From: Streptomyces fradiae
GTDB lineage: Bacteria > Actinomycetota > Actinomycetes > Streptomycetales > Streptomycetaceae
Assembly (NCBI RefSeq): GCF_041270065.1
Contig: NZ_CP065958.1
Span: 4,464,001 to 4,528,000 of the forward strand
Direction: 5' to 3'
Length of the DNA stretch: 64,000 nucleotides
The notes beneath the pieces are model-generated. The model had not been told where the DNA came from and did no database searches. It saw nothing but the letters and a program-made list of their open reading frames with translations. A program made the translations under genes and the position numbers. Positions 41,158 to 50,861 of the stretch are shown here, one piece after another. The number at the start of each line of letters is the position of its first letter. Position 1 is the stretch's first letter.

Positions 41158-41996
41158 ACCGATCCCGTTCCGCGTGGCGCCCGCTCGTCCTCGGGCTCGC
41201 CGGGCTGTACTTCCTGGTGCCGCTCGCCGCCTCCGTGATCTTCACGGTCGACGTGCCCGGGCAGGGCCTCAACGTCGACGCGTACACGAAGATCATCGGC
41301 ACCGAGGGCTTCACCACCAGCCTGCTGCTCTCGCTCGCGCTGGCCGCCGTCACCATCGCCGTCGTCCTGCTGCTGATGGTGCCCGCGCTGGTCGCCCTGC
41401 GGCTCGGCGCGCCCCGCCTGAAGCCGGTCGTCGAGGCGGTCTGCTCGCTGCCGCTGGTGGTGCCGCCGATCGCGTTCGTCGCCGGCCTCGGCACCGTACT
41501 GAAGTGGGGCCCCGAACACCTGGCCCGCACGCCCCTCTTCCAGACCTTCGTCGCGCTGCAGAACCCGGACTTCCCGGTGATCCTCGTCCTGGCGTACGTG
41601 GTGATGGCGCTGCCCTTCACCTACCGCGCCCTCGACGCGGGCCTCCAGGCCGTCGACGTCCGCACCCTCGTCGAGGCGGCCCGCAGCTGCGGGGCCAACG
41701 GCACCCAGGCGCTGGTCCGGGCCGTGCTGCCCAATCTGCGCGGCGCGCTGATGAACGCGGCCTTCCTCACCCTGGCCCTGGTCCTCGGCGAGTACACGGT
41801 CGCGCAGCTGCTCGGCTTCCGGCCCTTCGCCGTCTGGATCGTGAACATCTCCGGCTCCCAGGCGCAGATGTCCGTGGCCGTCTCCGTCCTCAGCCTCCTC
41901 GTCACCTGGGTGCTGCTCCTGGCCCTCTCCGGGGCCGGCGGACGGGCTCCTGGCGCGACCCGCCCCACCCGTACCTCCAAGGCCTCCAAGGGATGA
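41145..41996 (+). CDS. ABC transporter permease (second)
   Basis: A 283-residue membrane protein, begun inside the end of the first permease (13-base overlap). Hydrophobic segments include LVLGLAGLYFLVPLAASVIF, LLLSLALAAVTIAVVLLLMV and VLAYVVMALPFTYRALD. The EAA loop is EAARSCGANGTQALVRAVLP. Together with the preceding permease it forms the membrane part of the importer. The C-terminus is a short, basic Thr/Lys-rich tail. Confidence 0.93.
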   Translation: MARLNRSRSAWRPLVLGLAGLYFLVPLAASVIFTVDVPGQGLNVDAYTKIIGTEGFTTSLLLSLALAAVTIAVVLLLMVPALVALRLGAPRLKPVVEAVCSLPLVVPPIAFVAGLGTVLKWGPEHLARTPLFQTFVALQNPDFPVILVLAYVVMALPFTYRALDAGLQAVDVRTLVEAARSCGANGTQALVRAVLPNLRGALMNAAFLTLALVLGEYTVAQLLGFRPFAVWIVNISGSQAQMSVAVSVLSLLVTWVLLLALSGAGGRAPGATRPTRTSKASKG

Positions 41997-43084
41997 CCAT
42001 GACCGTGACCGCCCCCTCCGCGCCGCGTACGGACACGGCCTCCGCCGCCACCGTCGAATTCCGCGGACTGCGCCGCCGGTTCGGCGCCACCACCGCCCTC
42101 GACGGGCTCGACCTCGCCGTCGCCCCCGGCGAACTGCTCGCCCTGCTCGGCCCGTCCGGCTGCGGCAAGACCACCGCCCTGCGGATGCTCGCCGGTTTCG
42201 AGCAGCCCGACTCCGGGGCCGTGCTCGTCGACGGCCAGGACATCACGCACGTGCCCGCGCACCGGCGCGACGCGGGCATGGTCTTCCAGTCGTACAGCCT
42301 CTTCCCCCACCTCGACTGCCTCGACAACGTCGCCTTCGGCCTGCGCATGCGCAAGGTCGCCAAGGCGGCGCGCAAGGCGCAGGCCGCCGAGCTGCTCGAC
42401 CTGGTCGGCCTCGGCGACAAGGCCGGCCGCTACCCCCACCAGCTGTCCGGCGGCCAGCAGCAGCGCGTCGCGCTCGCCCGCGCCCTCGCCCTGCGCCCCC
42501 GCGTCCTGCTGCTCGACGAGCCGCTGTCCGCGCTCGACGCCAAGGTGCGGCTCAGTCTCCGTGAGGAGATCCGCCGCATCCAGCGCGAACTCGGCATCAC
42601 CACCCTGTTCGTGACGCATGATCAGGAAGAGGCGCTGTCCATGGCCGACCGGGTCGCCGTGATGCGGGCCGGCCGCCTGGAGCAGTGCGCGCCGCCCGCC
42701 GAGCTGTACGGGCGGCCCGCGACCGCGTTCGTCGCGGAGTTCGTCGGCACGATGAGCCGGATCCCCGGGGACCTCGACGGCAGCACCGTCGAGGTACTCG
42801 GCCGGCGCCTGCCGGTGGACGGCGAGCCGCCCGCCGCCGGTACGGGGGCGGTGGACGTGCTCGTACGACCCGAGGACGTACGGGTCTCGGCGGAGGGCGC
42901 GTGCTCGGCGCGCGTCGTCGCGACGGCCTTCCTCGGCGCGACCACCCGGCTCACCGTGCGGCTCGCCGACACCACCGAGGTCAAGGCGGATCTGGCCACG
43001 CACGAGGCGGCGGCGTTCGCGGCGGGGGATGCTGTGACGGTGACCCTGCGCGAACGCCCGGTCCTGGTCGCCGCCCGCCCGTAG
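41993..43084 (+). CDS. ABC transporter ATP-binding protein
   Basis: A 363-residue ATPase from ATG 41993, overlapping the permease stop as ATGA. Walker A is GPSGCGKTT (53-61), signature LSGGQQQRVALARAL, Walker B VLLLDEPLSALD, switch His in VTHDQEEALS. The C-terminal TOBE-like domain has VLVRPEDVRVS and LGATTRLTVRLADT. This matches POT/FbpC/PhnT-type importer ATPases. It ends 22 bases before the HAD-EEP gene, in the same operon. Confidence 0.95.
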   Translation: MTMTVTAPSAPRTDTASAATVEFRGLRRRFGATTALDGLDLAVAPGELLALLGPSGCGKTTALRMLAGFEQPDSGAVLVDGQDITHVPAHRRDAGMVFQSYSLFPHLDCLDNVAFGLRMRKVAKAARKAQAAELLDLVGLGDKAGRYPHQLSGGQQQRVALARALALRPRVLLLDEPLSALDAKVRLSLREEIRRIQRELGITTLFVTHDQEEALSMADRVAVMRAGRLEQCAPPAELYGRPATAFVAEFVGTMSRIPGDLDGSTVEVLGRRLPVDGEPPAAGTGAVDVLVRPEDVRVSAEGACSARVVATAFLGATTRLTVRLADTTEVKADLATHEAAAFAAGDAVTVTLRERPVLVAARP

Positions 43085-43106
43085 CAACAGAAAGTGACGT
43101 ACGTAC

Positions 43107-44582
43107 GTGAACCCCGAACGCCCGCTCCACGCCGTCCTGTTCGACATGGACGGCACGCTCGTCGACACCGAGGGACTGTGGTGGGAGGCGGTGGAGCAGG
43201 TCGCGGGCCGGCCGCTGACCGACGCCGACCGGCCCGACGTCCTCGGCCGGGCCGTCGAGCACACCGCCGCCTGGCTGGCCGCAGCGACGGGCGCCGACTC
43301 CGGTGAGCTGGCGGCGGAGCTGCACCGGGAGTTCGCCGACCGGGTACGGGCGGGCGTCGTGCCCCGGCCCGGGGCGCTCGACCTGCTGACCGCGCTGGCC
43401 GACGACGGCGTCCCCACCGCCCTCGTCACCGCCTCGCCCCGGGCCGTCGCCGACACCGTCGTCGCCGCGCTCACGGCCCTTGGCGCGCCCGGGTTCACGG
43501 TCACGGTCACCGCGGACGACACGGCGACGACGAAGCCCGAGCCCGAGCCGTACCTCGCCGCCTGCGCCGCGCTCGGCGTCGAGCCCGCGCGCTGCGTGGC
43601 GGTGGAGGACACCCCGACGGGCGTGGCGTCGGCGGAGGCGGCGGGGTGCGCGGTGCTCGCGGTCCCGTCGGTGACCCCGATCGCTCAGGGGCCCGGCCGC
43701 ACCGTACGGGAGTCCCTGATCGGCGTCACGCCCGCCCTCCTCACAGATCTGACTGGCTCTCAACTCACGGTCATGAGCTGGAACCTGTGGCTCGGCGGCG
43801 GCCTGGTCGAGGACTTCCGGGCCAAGCAGCTCGCGGTGCTCCGCTCCTGCGGGGCCGACGTCGTCGGCTTCCAGGAGACGGGGCAGCTCGCCACCCAGGA
43901 ACTGGCCGCCGCCCTCGGCTGGCACCACCACGCGGCCGGCGAGAACCTCGGCATCCTCAGCCGCCACCCGATCGTCGCCCGCCTCGGCGACCCCGAGGTC
44001 GGCTTCTACGGCGCGGCGGGCGTCCGCATCCGGATCGACGAGACCGGTCGTGAGGTCGACGTCTGGACGGCGCACCTCCACTACACCCCGTACGGGCCGT
44101 ACGAGTCCGCCTTCGACGGGCTCCCGGCGGACGAGCTGATCGCCCACGAGGAGATCCGGCTCGCCCAGATGCGGGACACGCTGGCCCGTATCGCCAAGGA
44201 GGCGGAGGAGGACCGGTCCGTCGTCCTGGTCGGCGACTTCAACGCCCCCTCCCACCTGGACTGGCCCGACGTCCCCTGGCCGGTGACCAAGGCCGCCGAG
44301 GCCGCCGGCCTGCGCGACTCCTACCGCGAGGCCCACCCCGACCCGGCCGCGTCCCCCGGCCACACCTGGTCCCCGATCCACCCCGTCCACCCGGAGGAGG
44401 GCCCGCACGCGGGCGCCCCCGAGCCCCAGGACCGCATCGACTTCATCCTCCACAACGCCCACGGCCTGCGCACCCTCGCCTCCCGCACCCTGGTCACGGG
44501 CACCCCGTCCCCGTGGCCGGACTTCGCGGCGAACGAGTGGCCGTCGGACCACGCGGCGGTGGTGACGACCTTCGCGCTCTAG
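43107..44582 (+). CDS. fusion of HAD phosphatase and endonuclease/exonuclease/phosphatase (EEP) domain
   Basis: A 491-residue protein of two enzymes. Residues 1-215 are a HAD hydrolase: FDMDGTLVDTEG (Asp13/Asp15), TASP motif II, and KPEPEPYLAA then VAVEDTPTGVASAEAAG. Residues 223-491 are an EEP domain: VMSWNLWLGGG, GFQETG, HLHYTPYG, VGDFNAPSHLDW and SDHAAVV, with the metal-binding Asn/Glu/Asp/His set of DNase I-like hydrolases. EEP would cut a phosphodiester and HAD would remove the resulting phosphate. It ends the GntR-controlled importer operon, so it probably processes the imported substrate. The fusion is unusual. Confidence 0.92.
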   Translation: MNPERPLHAVLFDMDGTLVDTEGLWWEAVEQVAGRPLTDADRPDVLGRAVEHTAAWLAAATGADSGELAAELHREFADRVRAGVVPRPGALDLLTALADDGVPTALVTASPRAVADTVVAALTALGAPGFTVTVTADDTATTKPEPEPYLAACAALGVEPARCVAVEDTPTGVASAEAAGCAVLAVPSVTPIAQGPGRTVRESLIGVTPALLTDLTGSQLTVMSWNLWLGGGLVEDFRAKQLAVLRSCGADVVGFQETGQLATQELAAALGWHHHAAGENLGILSRHPIVARLGDPEVGFYGAAGVRIRIDETGREVDVWTAHLHYTPYGPYESAFDGLPADELIAHEEIRLAQMRDTLARIAKEAEEDRSVVLVGDFNAPSHLDWPDVPWPVTKAAEAAGLRDSYREAHPDPAASPGHTWSPIHPVHPEEGPHAGAPEPQDRIDFILHNAHGLRTLASRTLVTGTPSPWPDFAANEWPSDHAAVVTTFAL

Positions 44583-44628
44583 CGAAAGGAGCGGTCATCA
44601 GGCGGTGCGATCCGGGCACACTGGAGTG

Positions 44629-45342
44629 ATGAACTTCGGGGTGGGGCTCGGCGAGGGCGGCTGGGATGTTGACGGGGCACTGCGGGCTGCGCTGAGACAT
44701 ACGGCCGAGGGGCTCGGGCTCGCCCTGCCCGAGTCGGACGGGCAGCGGGGTCGCCTCGCGGAGTACGTCGGCGCGGCGAGCGGCCGGCGCGTCATGGTGC
44801 ATCCGCCGCGCGAGGAGCGCCGGACCTTCCTGGTGCGCCTCCGGGCGGCCGACGGCACGCCCCTGGCCTGTGGGTGGACGGCGGACATGGCCGAGGCGGT
44901 CAGGGCGACGGCGGCGTGGACGGGCGGTGCGGGGCTCGAGGAGACCAGGGCGCACGCCCCGTTCATCCAGTTCAGGCCCTGGGCCCTCGTCCACGAGCGG
45001 GAGCCGTTCGGTGCCGTCGAGTTGACGTGGCGCGTCAAGCTCGACCGCGTCCACATACCGCCGTACGACCGCCACCCGCGCGTCCACGCCCTGCTGGCGG
45101 CGGCGTACGCCCAGCCGGTGCTCCGCCGGCTGATGCCGGTCCACAGCCACTTCAACCTCTGGTTCTCCACCAGCGTCGAGAAGCCCTGGAGGACCTGGGT
45201 CGGGTATGTGCTCTGCCCGTACGACGAGGGGCTGTACGGGGTACGGAACCGAGGCGAGCCGCTCGTGCGCACCGAAACGCCGGAGGAAGCCGCCGCCTTC
45301 ATGGCGGCAGCCCTCCCGGAGGGGCTCGGGCCGGCGCTCTAG
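44629..45342 (+). CDS. DUF6193 family protein
   Basis: About 237 residues from ATG 44629. It resembles DUF6193: an N-terminal VGAASGRRVMVHPP region, the A-x-AWTGGAGLEETRAHAPFI segment, the core ALLAAAYAQPVLRRLMPVHS and HFNLWFSTS, then the ending ETPEEAAAFMAAALPEGLGP. Members are annotated as natural-product-biosynthesis-associated, with no known activity. Start and spacing are 47 bases after the fusion gene, so it may be part of that operon. The stop overlaps the converging helicase-associated gene by 4 bases. Confidence 0.7.
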   Translation: MNFGVGLGEGGWDVDGALRAALRHTAEGLGLALPESDGQRGRLAEYVGAASGRRVMVHPPREERRTFLVRLRAADGTPLACGWTADMAEAVRATAAWTGGAGLEETRAHAPFIQFRPWALVHEREPFGAVELTWRVKLDRVHIPPYDRHPRVHALLAAAYAQPVLRRLMPVHSHFNLWFSTSVEKPWRTWVGYVLCPYDEGLYGVRNRGEPLVRTETPEEAAAFMAAALPEGLGPAL

Positions 45343-47975
45343 CCTTCGTCCTCCACCAGCTCCGCCACGCCCGTGATCCGGTGCAGCGGGTACGTGCGGA
45401 CCTCGTCGGCCGTGTGGTCGTAGCCGGTCACGAAGCCGCCCTCCACCCGGACCGGGGCGATGACCCGCTGGCTGGCCGCGCCCTCGGCGTTGACGTAGCC
45501 GATCCAGACCGCCGAGCCGGTGAGGGCGGCGGCCTGGACGGTGGCCAGGGTGTCGGCGGGGGTGGTGCGGGGGAGTTGGCCGGGGGCCAGGGGGGTTGTG
45601 GGCTCCTTGCGGACGGCGGTGGCCGCGTGGTCGCCGGCGCGGATGGCCCGTACCGCCGCCTTGAGGAGGGTCGCGTCGGGGGCCGGGGGGCCGTCGGGGA
45701 CGGGGGCCGGGGCGGTACGGGGCGGGGTGCGGTAGGCATCGGCGCGGGTGATGAGGACGTCGCCCTCGGCGGACTCGGCGGCCGGTGCGTAGCCCATGGC
45801 CCGCAGGCCCTCCAGGAGCGAGGCCGGGTCGGCCTGCGCGGCGAGGACGGTCGGGGCGAGGCGGCGCAGCCGGAGGGCCGCGGCGCGCCGGTCGGCGAGG
45901 ATCTCGCCGAGCACGGTGTCGTCGTCGCAGCGCACATACGCCGAGGCGGCCCCGACCCGCAGGTGCCCGTGGCGGCGGGCGACGTCGTCGATGAGGTACG
46001 AGAGGGGCTGCGGCACCGGGGTGCGCGAGTGCGCGGTGAGGAAGTCCTGCAGGTCGGAGGCGCTGCGCCCGGCGTCGAGCGCCCGCCGTACGGAGGCAGG
46101 CGTGAAGCGGTAGACGGTCGCGCCGCCCTTCGACTCGACGTCCGCGAGCACGGCCAGGGTGTCGGCCAGCGGCCGCCGCAGCGGCCCCGGGGCGACGGCC
46201 GTCAGGTCGGCCTGGAGCAGGACGTGGTCGACGGCCTCGGGCAGCAGCGGCGCGAGCAGGGTCGCTGCGCGGGAGGCGGCGACGGACGGCTCGCAGTCGT
46301 GGGAGTGCCCCTGGAGCGCGTCGTCCGCGGCCGCCTCGGCGAGCGGCAGGTTGAGCAGCGCGCGGGCGGGCGTGGCGAGGGCGCCGCGGCCGGTGATGCC
46401 GAGGAGTTCGGCCTCGTCGAGGGTCCAGACGGCGAGCTGTTCGCGCAGGTCGGCGAGGGCGGCGGTGGCGGTGCTGCCCCCGGCCCCGGCACCCTGCCCC
46501 TCGCCGGCCGCGCCCCGCAGCGGCCGGTCCCAGCGCAGCCGGGCGAGCAGCGCCTCCCGGTCGGCGGCGGCGCCCGGCGGCAGCGCGGCCTGCAGGGCGA
46601 GGACCCGGCGGCGTACCTCCGGGGCCTGCGCCCGGTCCAGGCCCGGGCCGAGCGCGGAGAGGGTGCGGCCCTTGGCGTCCTGGCCGCCGACCACGCCCGG
46701 GGTGCGGGTCGCGGCCAGCCAGGCGGCGGCGAGCCCGGCCCAGCGTTCGGCGGGCGGCAGGTCGAGCCAGTCGTCGTAGGCGGGGGTCGGCGCGTAACGC
46801 TCGTCGGCCTCGCCGTCGGAGGCCAGCAGCCCGGCCCCGTGGACGAGCTCCAGCCAGAACGCGGCGATCGGCTCCGACACGTCGAGGGCCGCGGCGGTGC
46901 GCTTGAGGTCCCGTACGGCCAGGCCGCCCGCCCGCAGCACCTGCGGCCCGCCCTGGTCCCAGGACTTCAGCAGCTCCTCGACGGTGGCGAGCGCGGTGTG
47001 CGCCTGGCCGGCCGCCGCGTTGTCCACGACCTGTGGACGGTACTCGCGGGCCGCCGTCACCTCCGGAGCCACCGGCTCCGGCGCACGGTGCGCCCGCCCG
47101 CCGCGCAGATGCAGCGCCGCCTCGCGGGGCAGCACCACGGTCCGCGTCGACACCGGAAGCAGCAGGCCCCGGTCGCGCAGCCAGCGCACCGGCGGCGCCG
47201 GATCGGCGGTCACCTCCCCGTACGGCGGCCCCCACACCAGCCGGTCCAGGACCGCGAGCGCGTCCGGCGGCGCCGTGTCGAGCAGCGCCGCCATCCTCGT
47301 ACGGTCCGTGAACAGCTCCGTCAGCGCCGCCACCGCCGACACCGGGTCGTGCGTCGCGGGCAGCCCGGCGTTCGCGATGATCTCCTGCAGCCGGCCCGGC
47401 GACATCCCGGCCGTGGCCTCCGCGACGCTCGGGCCGAGCCCGGTGGGGGAGGGGTGCTGCGGCGACGGCGCGAGCAGCTCGCGCGCGGTCCGTACGAGCC
47501 GCAGCCGCTCGTCGTCGCCCCACACCAGGGCCTGTTCGCGCAGCACGGCGACGGCGCGCGGCAGCGCCGCCTCGATGTCCGGGCCGATGTCCGGGCCGAT
47601 GTCCCGGCCGGTGTCAGGGTCGATCGCCGCGTCGGTCCCGTCGCCGGTGAGGAGGGCGAGGAGCACGGGGTACGGGGCGGGGTCGGGGGCCACCGCGAGC
47701 GCCTCGGCCGTCTGCAGGGCGAACCGGTCGAGCCGCTCCAGGGCCCGTACGACGGAACCACGGGTGCCGGCCCGCGTCGCCAGCTGCGTCAGGTCGTTCG
47801 GCACCGGCGACAGCAGGTCCGGCCGCGCCCGCAGCAGCGCGGCGAGCCCTTCGTCCCCACCCGCGCGGAGCGCCTCCGCGAGCGTCCGCGGCGCCGCGCC
47901 GGCGCCGGTCCCGACGCCTGTCTCCTTGGGCACGTGCGCCTCCCGGTCGAGCTCACCGATCCCACCGATCCCCAT
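45339..47975 (-). CDS. helicase-associated (XPB-like Helicase_C_3) protein
   Basis: About 878 residues from ATG 47975 (MGIGGIGELDREA); the frame continues upstream without coding character. The N-terminal region (TLAEALRAGGDEGLAALLRA; RPDLLSPVPNDLTQLATRAG) is repetitive and helical. The C-terminal half shows the XPB/Ssl2-like domain: HVLLQADLTAVAPGPLRRPL, FTPASVRRALDAGRSASDLQ, YLIDDVARRHGHLRVG and the final WIGYVNAEG with GYDHTADEVRTYPLHRI. Such proteins accompany XPB helicase genes in actinobacteria and may form a complex with them. Here the two are separated by the transporter block. Confidence 0.85.
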   Translation of the reverse strand: MGIGGIGELDREAHVPKETGVGTGAGAAPRTLAEALRAGGDEGLAALLRARPDLLSPVPNDLTQLATRAGTRGSVVRALERLDRFALQTAEALAVAPDPAPYPVLLALLTGDGTDAAIDPDTGRDIGPDIGPDIEAALPRAVAVLREQALVWGDDERLRLVRTARELLAPSPQHPSPTGLGPSVAEATAGMSPGRLQEIIANAGLPATHDPVSAVAALTELFTDRTRMAALLDTAPPDALAVLDRLVWGPPYGEVTADPAPPVRWLRDRGLLLPVSTRTVVLPREAALHLRGGRAHRAPEPVAPEVTAAREYRPQVVDNAAAGQAHTALATVEELLKSWDQGGPQVLRAGGLAVRDLKRTAAALDVSEPIAAFWLELVHGAGLLASDGEADERYAPTPAYDDWLDLPPAERWAGLAAAWLAATRTPGVVGGQDAKGRTLSALGPGLDRAQAPEVRRRVLALQAALPPGAAADREALLARLRWDRPLRGAAGEGQGAGAGGSTATAALADLREQLAVWTLDEAELLGITGRGALATPARALLNLPLAEAAADDALQGHSHDCEPSVAASRAATLLAPLLPEAVDHVLLQADLTAVAPGPLRRPLADTLAVLADVESKGGATVYRFTPASVRRALDAGRSASDLQDFLTAHSRTPVPQPLSYLIDDVARRHGHLRVGAASAYVRCDDDTVLGEILADRRAAALRLRRLAPTVLAAQADPASLLEGLRAMGYAPAAESAEGDVLITRADAYRTPPRTAPAPVPDGPPAPDATLLKAAVRAIRAGDHAATAVRKEPTTPLAPGQLPRTTPADTLATVQAAALTGSAVWIGYVNAEGAASQRVIAPVRVEGGFVTGYDHTADEVRTYPLHRITGVAELVEDEG

Positions 47976-48016
47976 CCGGACCACGTTAGCCCCTGTACAG
48001 GCGCTACCGTCGTGCC

Positions 48017-48802
48017 GTGGGGATCGAGAACGACCGGTTGGTCTTCGACTATCTGAGCCGAATCGGGGACTTGGCGCAGCAGCGACAGCTCCCGGCGGCC
48101 GAGCGCCGCGAGCTGGTCTCGGGCCTGCGCGACGAGATCGAACGCCGGCGCGCCGTGCGGGGCGAGGGGGTGCGGGGCATCCTCGGGGACCTGGGTACGC
48201 CGGACGAGGTGGTGGGGCGGGTGGCGCCGGTGCCGTCGGCGCCGGCGGCACCGCCGGTGGAGGTCCCGGATGCGGAGGTTCCGTCTCCGCGGGCAGCGGA
48301 CTGGTGGGACGGCGAGGCCGCCGACGCGGCGGATCCGACCGGCAGGGTCGCCGGCTTCATGGGCGGAGTGGAGATCCCGGAGCTCCTGAAGCCCCCACCG
48401 GAGGAGGACGAGGAGTCCGGGGACGAGCAGGAGGAGGCCGAAGAGGCTCCGGAGGCGAAGCGGAAGTTCCGCCTCCCCCGCTTCGGCAGCCCGCTGCTCC
48501 TCACGTCGGCCCTCCTGCTCCTCGCGGGCGCGGCCCTCGGCTCCGTACCCCCCGTCGCCGCCGGCTGGCTCCTCGCCTACCTCTCCCGCGAGCGCCGCAT
48601 CGCCGCCCTCACCCTGCCCGGCCTGGCCGCCGCCGGGGGCGCCATCTGGCTCTGGGGCCGCGTCGAAGGCCGCTGGGGCGCCCCGATCCCCCCGGGCGAG
48701 GCCGCCATGGGCGCCGCCTTCTCCGCCACCTGGCCCTGGACCCTCCGCACCGCGGCGATCGTCTCGGCGCTGTACCTGCTGTGGCGGGCCCGCAGGGCCT
48801 GA
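48017..48802 (+). CDS. membrane protein with N-terminal HAAS-like domain
   Basis: A 261-residue product from GTG 48017, divergent from the helicase-associated gene by 41 bases. The first 60 residues form a helical segment (VFDYLSRIGDLAQQRQLPAA, then GLRDEIERRRAV and a short GDLGTPDEVV motif) as in HAAS/DUF1700-type proteins. An acidic linker (EEDEESGDEQEEAEEAPEA) follows. Three membrane segments close the protein. Function unknown; homologues lie in the same place in related genomes as I remember. Confidence 0.75.
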   Translation: MGIENDRLVFDYLSRIGDLAQQRQLPAAERRELVSGLRDEIERRRAVRGEGVRGILGDLGTPDEVVGRVAPVPSAPAAPPVEVPDAEVPSPRAADWWDGEAADAADPTGRVAGFMGGVEIPELLKPPPEEDEESGDEQEEAEEAPEAKRKFRLPRFGSPLLLTSALLLLAGAALGSVPPVAAGWLLAYLSRERRIAALTLPGLAAAGGAIWLWGRVEGRWGAPIPPGEAAMGAAFSATWPWTLRTAAIVSALYLLWRARRA

Positions 48803-48951
48803 GGCGCCCAGGTCTCGGTCCGGCTCCGCTCGGGGTCCGAGGCTGAGGGCGGGCCGGCGCCGCTCGGCGAGGCCGGCCGCGCGCGGCGCGGCGAAGCCGG
48901 CGCCCTCCCGGGCCGGCGCCCTCCCGGCCCGGCCCGGCCCGGCCCCCGCCC

Positions 48952-49806
48952 CTACCCCCGTACCGCCTCGTCCTGCTCCGTCTCTCCCACCCCGTCCGCC
49001 GACCACGGCGCGCCCGGGACCACCAGGGGCGAGCCCGTCACCGGGTCGGGGACGACGACCGAGTCCAGGCCGAAGACGTCGCGGACGAGGTCGGCGGTGA
49101 CGACCTCGTCCGGGGCGCCCTCTGCGACGACGTGGCCGGACTTCATGGCGACGAGGTGGTCGGCGTAGCGGGCGGCCTGGTTGAGGTCGTGGAGGACGAG
49201 GACGATCGTGCGGCCGCGGGCGCGGTTGAGGCGGCGGACCAGGTCGAGGACCTCGACCTGGTGGGCGATGTCCAGGTAGGTGGTGGGCTCGTCGAGCAGG
49301 AGGAGATCGGTCTCCTGGGCGAGGGCCATCGCGATCCAGACGCGCTGGCGCTGGCCGCCGGACAGCTCGTCCACGGAGCGGTCGGCGAGGGTGGTGACGT
49401 CCGTACGGGCCATCGCGTCGACGACCGCGCGCTCGTCCTCCTCCGACCACTGCTTCCACCACGCCTGGTGCGGCTGCCGCCCCCGCGCGACCAGGTCGCC
49501 GACCGAGATCGCCTCCGGGGCCACCGGGGTCTGCGGCAGCAGGCCGATGTTCTGGGCGACGCGCTTCGTCGGGAGCTTGGCCAGCTCCTCGCCGTCGAGC
49601 AGGACGGCGCCGCCCTTGGGCTTGAGCAGCCGCCCGAGGGCCCGCAGCGTCGTGGACTTGCCGCACGCGTTCGGGCCGACGATGACGGTCACCTTGCCGT
49701 CCGGGATCGCCAGGTCCAGCTCGTGGACGACGGTCCGCTCCTCGTACGCGAGCGTCAGCTCACGCGTCCTCAGCCGGGTCTCCGGCCGGGTCTCCAGCCT
49801 GCTCAA
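48952..49806 (-). CDS. Fe-siderophore ABC transporter ATP-binding protein (FecE-like)
   Basis: About 284 residues from TTG 49806, which overlaps the permease stop as TTGA. Walker [16 protein letters not shown], signature [17 protein letters not shown], Walker [17 protein letters not shown], switch [14 protein letters not shown]. The spacing [14 protein letters not shown] is typical of FecE/FepC. It ends the three-gene transporter operon. The cognate siderophore-binding protein is not next to it and would need to come from another locus. Confidence 0.95.
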   Translation of the reverse strand: MSRLETRPETRLRTRELTLAYEERTVVHELDLAIPDGKVTVIVGPNACGKSTTLRALGRLLKPKGGAVLLDGEELAKLPTKRVAQNIGLLPQTPVAPEAISVGDLVARGRQPHQAWWKQWSEEDERAVVDAMARTDVTTLADRSVDELSGGQRQRVWIAMALAQETDLLLLDEPTTYLDIAHQVEVLDLVRRLNRARGRTIVLVLHDLNQAARYADHLVAMKSGHVVAEGAPDEVVTADLVRDVFGLDSVVVPDPVTGSPLVVPGAPWSADGVGETEQDEAVRG

Positions 49807-50861
49807 CGCCCACCTCCGGTGCGCGCACCGCGCACGATCAGCCAGATCAGATACGGGGCGCCCACCGCCGCCGTCAGAACGCCCACCGGCAGTTCGGTGG
49901 GCGCGAAGAGCCGCCGGCCGAGCACATCGGCCGCGACCACGATCAGCGCGCCGAGCAGCGCCGAGCACAGCAGCGGGATCTGCGCCGTCCGGGTGACCCG
50001 GCGCGCGATCTGCGGCGCGAGCAGCGCCACGAAGTCGACCGGCCCGGCGACGCCCGTCGCGACCGACGCCAGCACCACGCCCACCGTCACGAGCCCGAGC
50101 CGCACCCGCCCGAGCCGTACGCCGAGCGCCGTCGCCGTGTCGTCGTCCAACGACACCGAGCGCTGCGCCCGCGCCGCCCACAGCACCGCCGGCAGCATCA
50201 CGAGCAGCGTCCAGCGCAGCGGCGCCGCCTCGTCCCAGCCCCGCCCGTTGAGGGAGCCGGTCATCCAGATCTGCGCCTGCTGGGCGACCAGGTAGTCGCC
50301 CTTCGTCATGAAGAGATGGGTCAGCGAGCGCAGCGCGATCGCGAAACCGATGCCGATCAGCACGAAGCGCGTCGCGTGCAGCCCGCCGCGCCACGCGAAC
50401 ACGTACACAAGGCCGGCCGCGAGCAGCCCGCCCGCGATCGACACGTACGGGATCACGCTGTACGAGGCGAGCCCGAAGGTCATCGCGGCGACCGTGACCG
50501 CACCCGCGCCCTGGCTGATGCCGATGACGTCGGGGCTGGCCAGCGGGTTGCGGGCGACGGTCTGGATGAGGGCGCCCGCGACGCCGAACGCCGCGCCGAC
50601 CATCAGGCCCGTCTCCAGGCGCGGCAGCCGCAGCTCCTCGACGATCAGCGACTCCTCGGGGCCGAGCAGGACCCGCAGGACCTCGCCGGGCCCGATGAAC
50701 CGCTCGCCCACGCACAGCGACACCACCGCGACGGCGGCCAGGAGGACGAGCAGGACGGCGGCGGCCACGGCGGAGCGCCGGTGCACGAGGAAGGACGCGC
50801 GCCCGGCGACGCGTACGACCCCGTAGCCGTGAGGCCGCATCCGCATCTGTGTGGCGCTCAT
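49803..50861 (-). CDS. FecCD-type siderophore ABC permease (second)
   Basis: A 352-residue membrane protein with about nine or ten hydrophobic segments and the FecCD signatures [40 protein letters not shown] and [18 protein letters not shown]. It overlaps the first permease gene by 4 bases and the ATPase gene by 4, so translation is coupled. Forms the inner-membrane channel with the other permease. Confidence 0.95.
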   Translation of the reverse strand: MSATQMRMRPHGYGVVRVAGRASFLVHRRSAVAAAVLLVLLAAVAVVSLCVGERFIGPGEVLRVLLGPEESLIVEELRLPRLETGLMVGAAFGVAGALIQTVARNPLASPDVIGISQGAGAVTVAAMTFGLASYSVIPYVSIAGGLLAAGLVYVFAWRGGLHATRFVLIGIGFAIALRSLTHLFMTKGDYLVAQQAQIWMTGSLNGRGWDEAAPLRWTLLVMLPAVLWAARAQRSVSLDDDTATALGVRLGRVRLGLVTVGVVLASVATGVAGPVDFVALLAPQIARRVTRTAQIPLLCSALLGALIVVAADVLGRRLFAPTELPVGVLTAAVGAPYLIWLIVRGARTGGGR

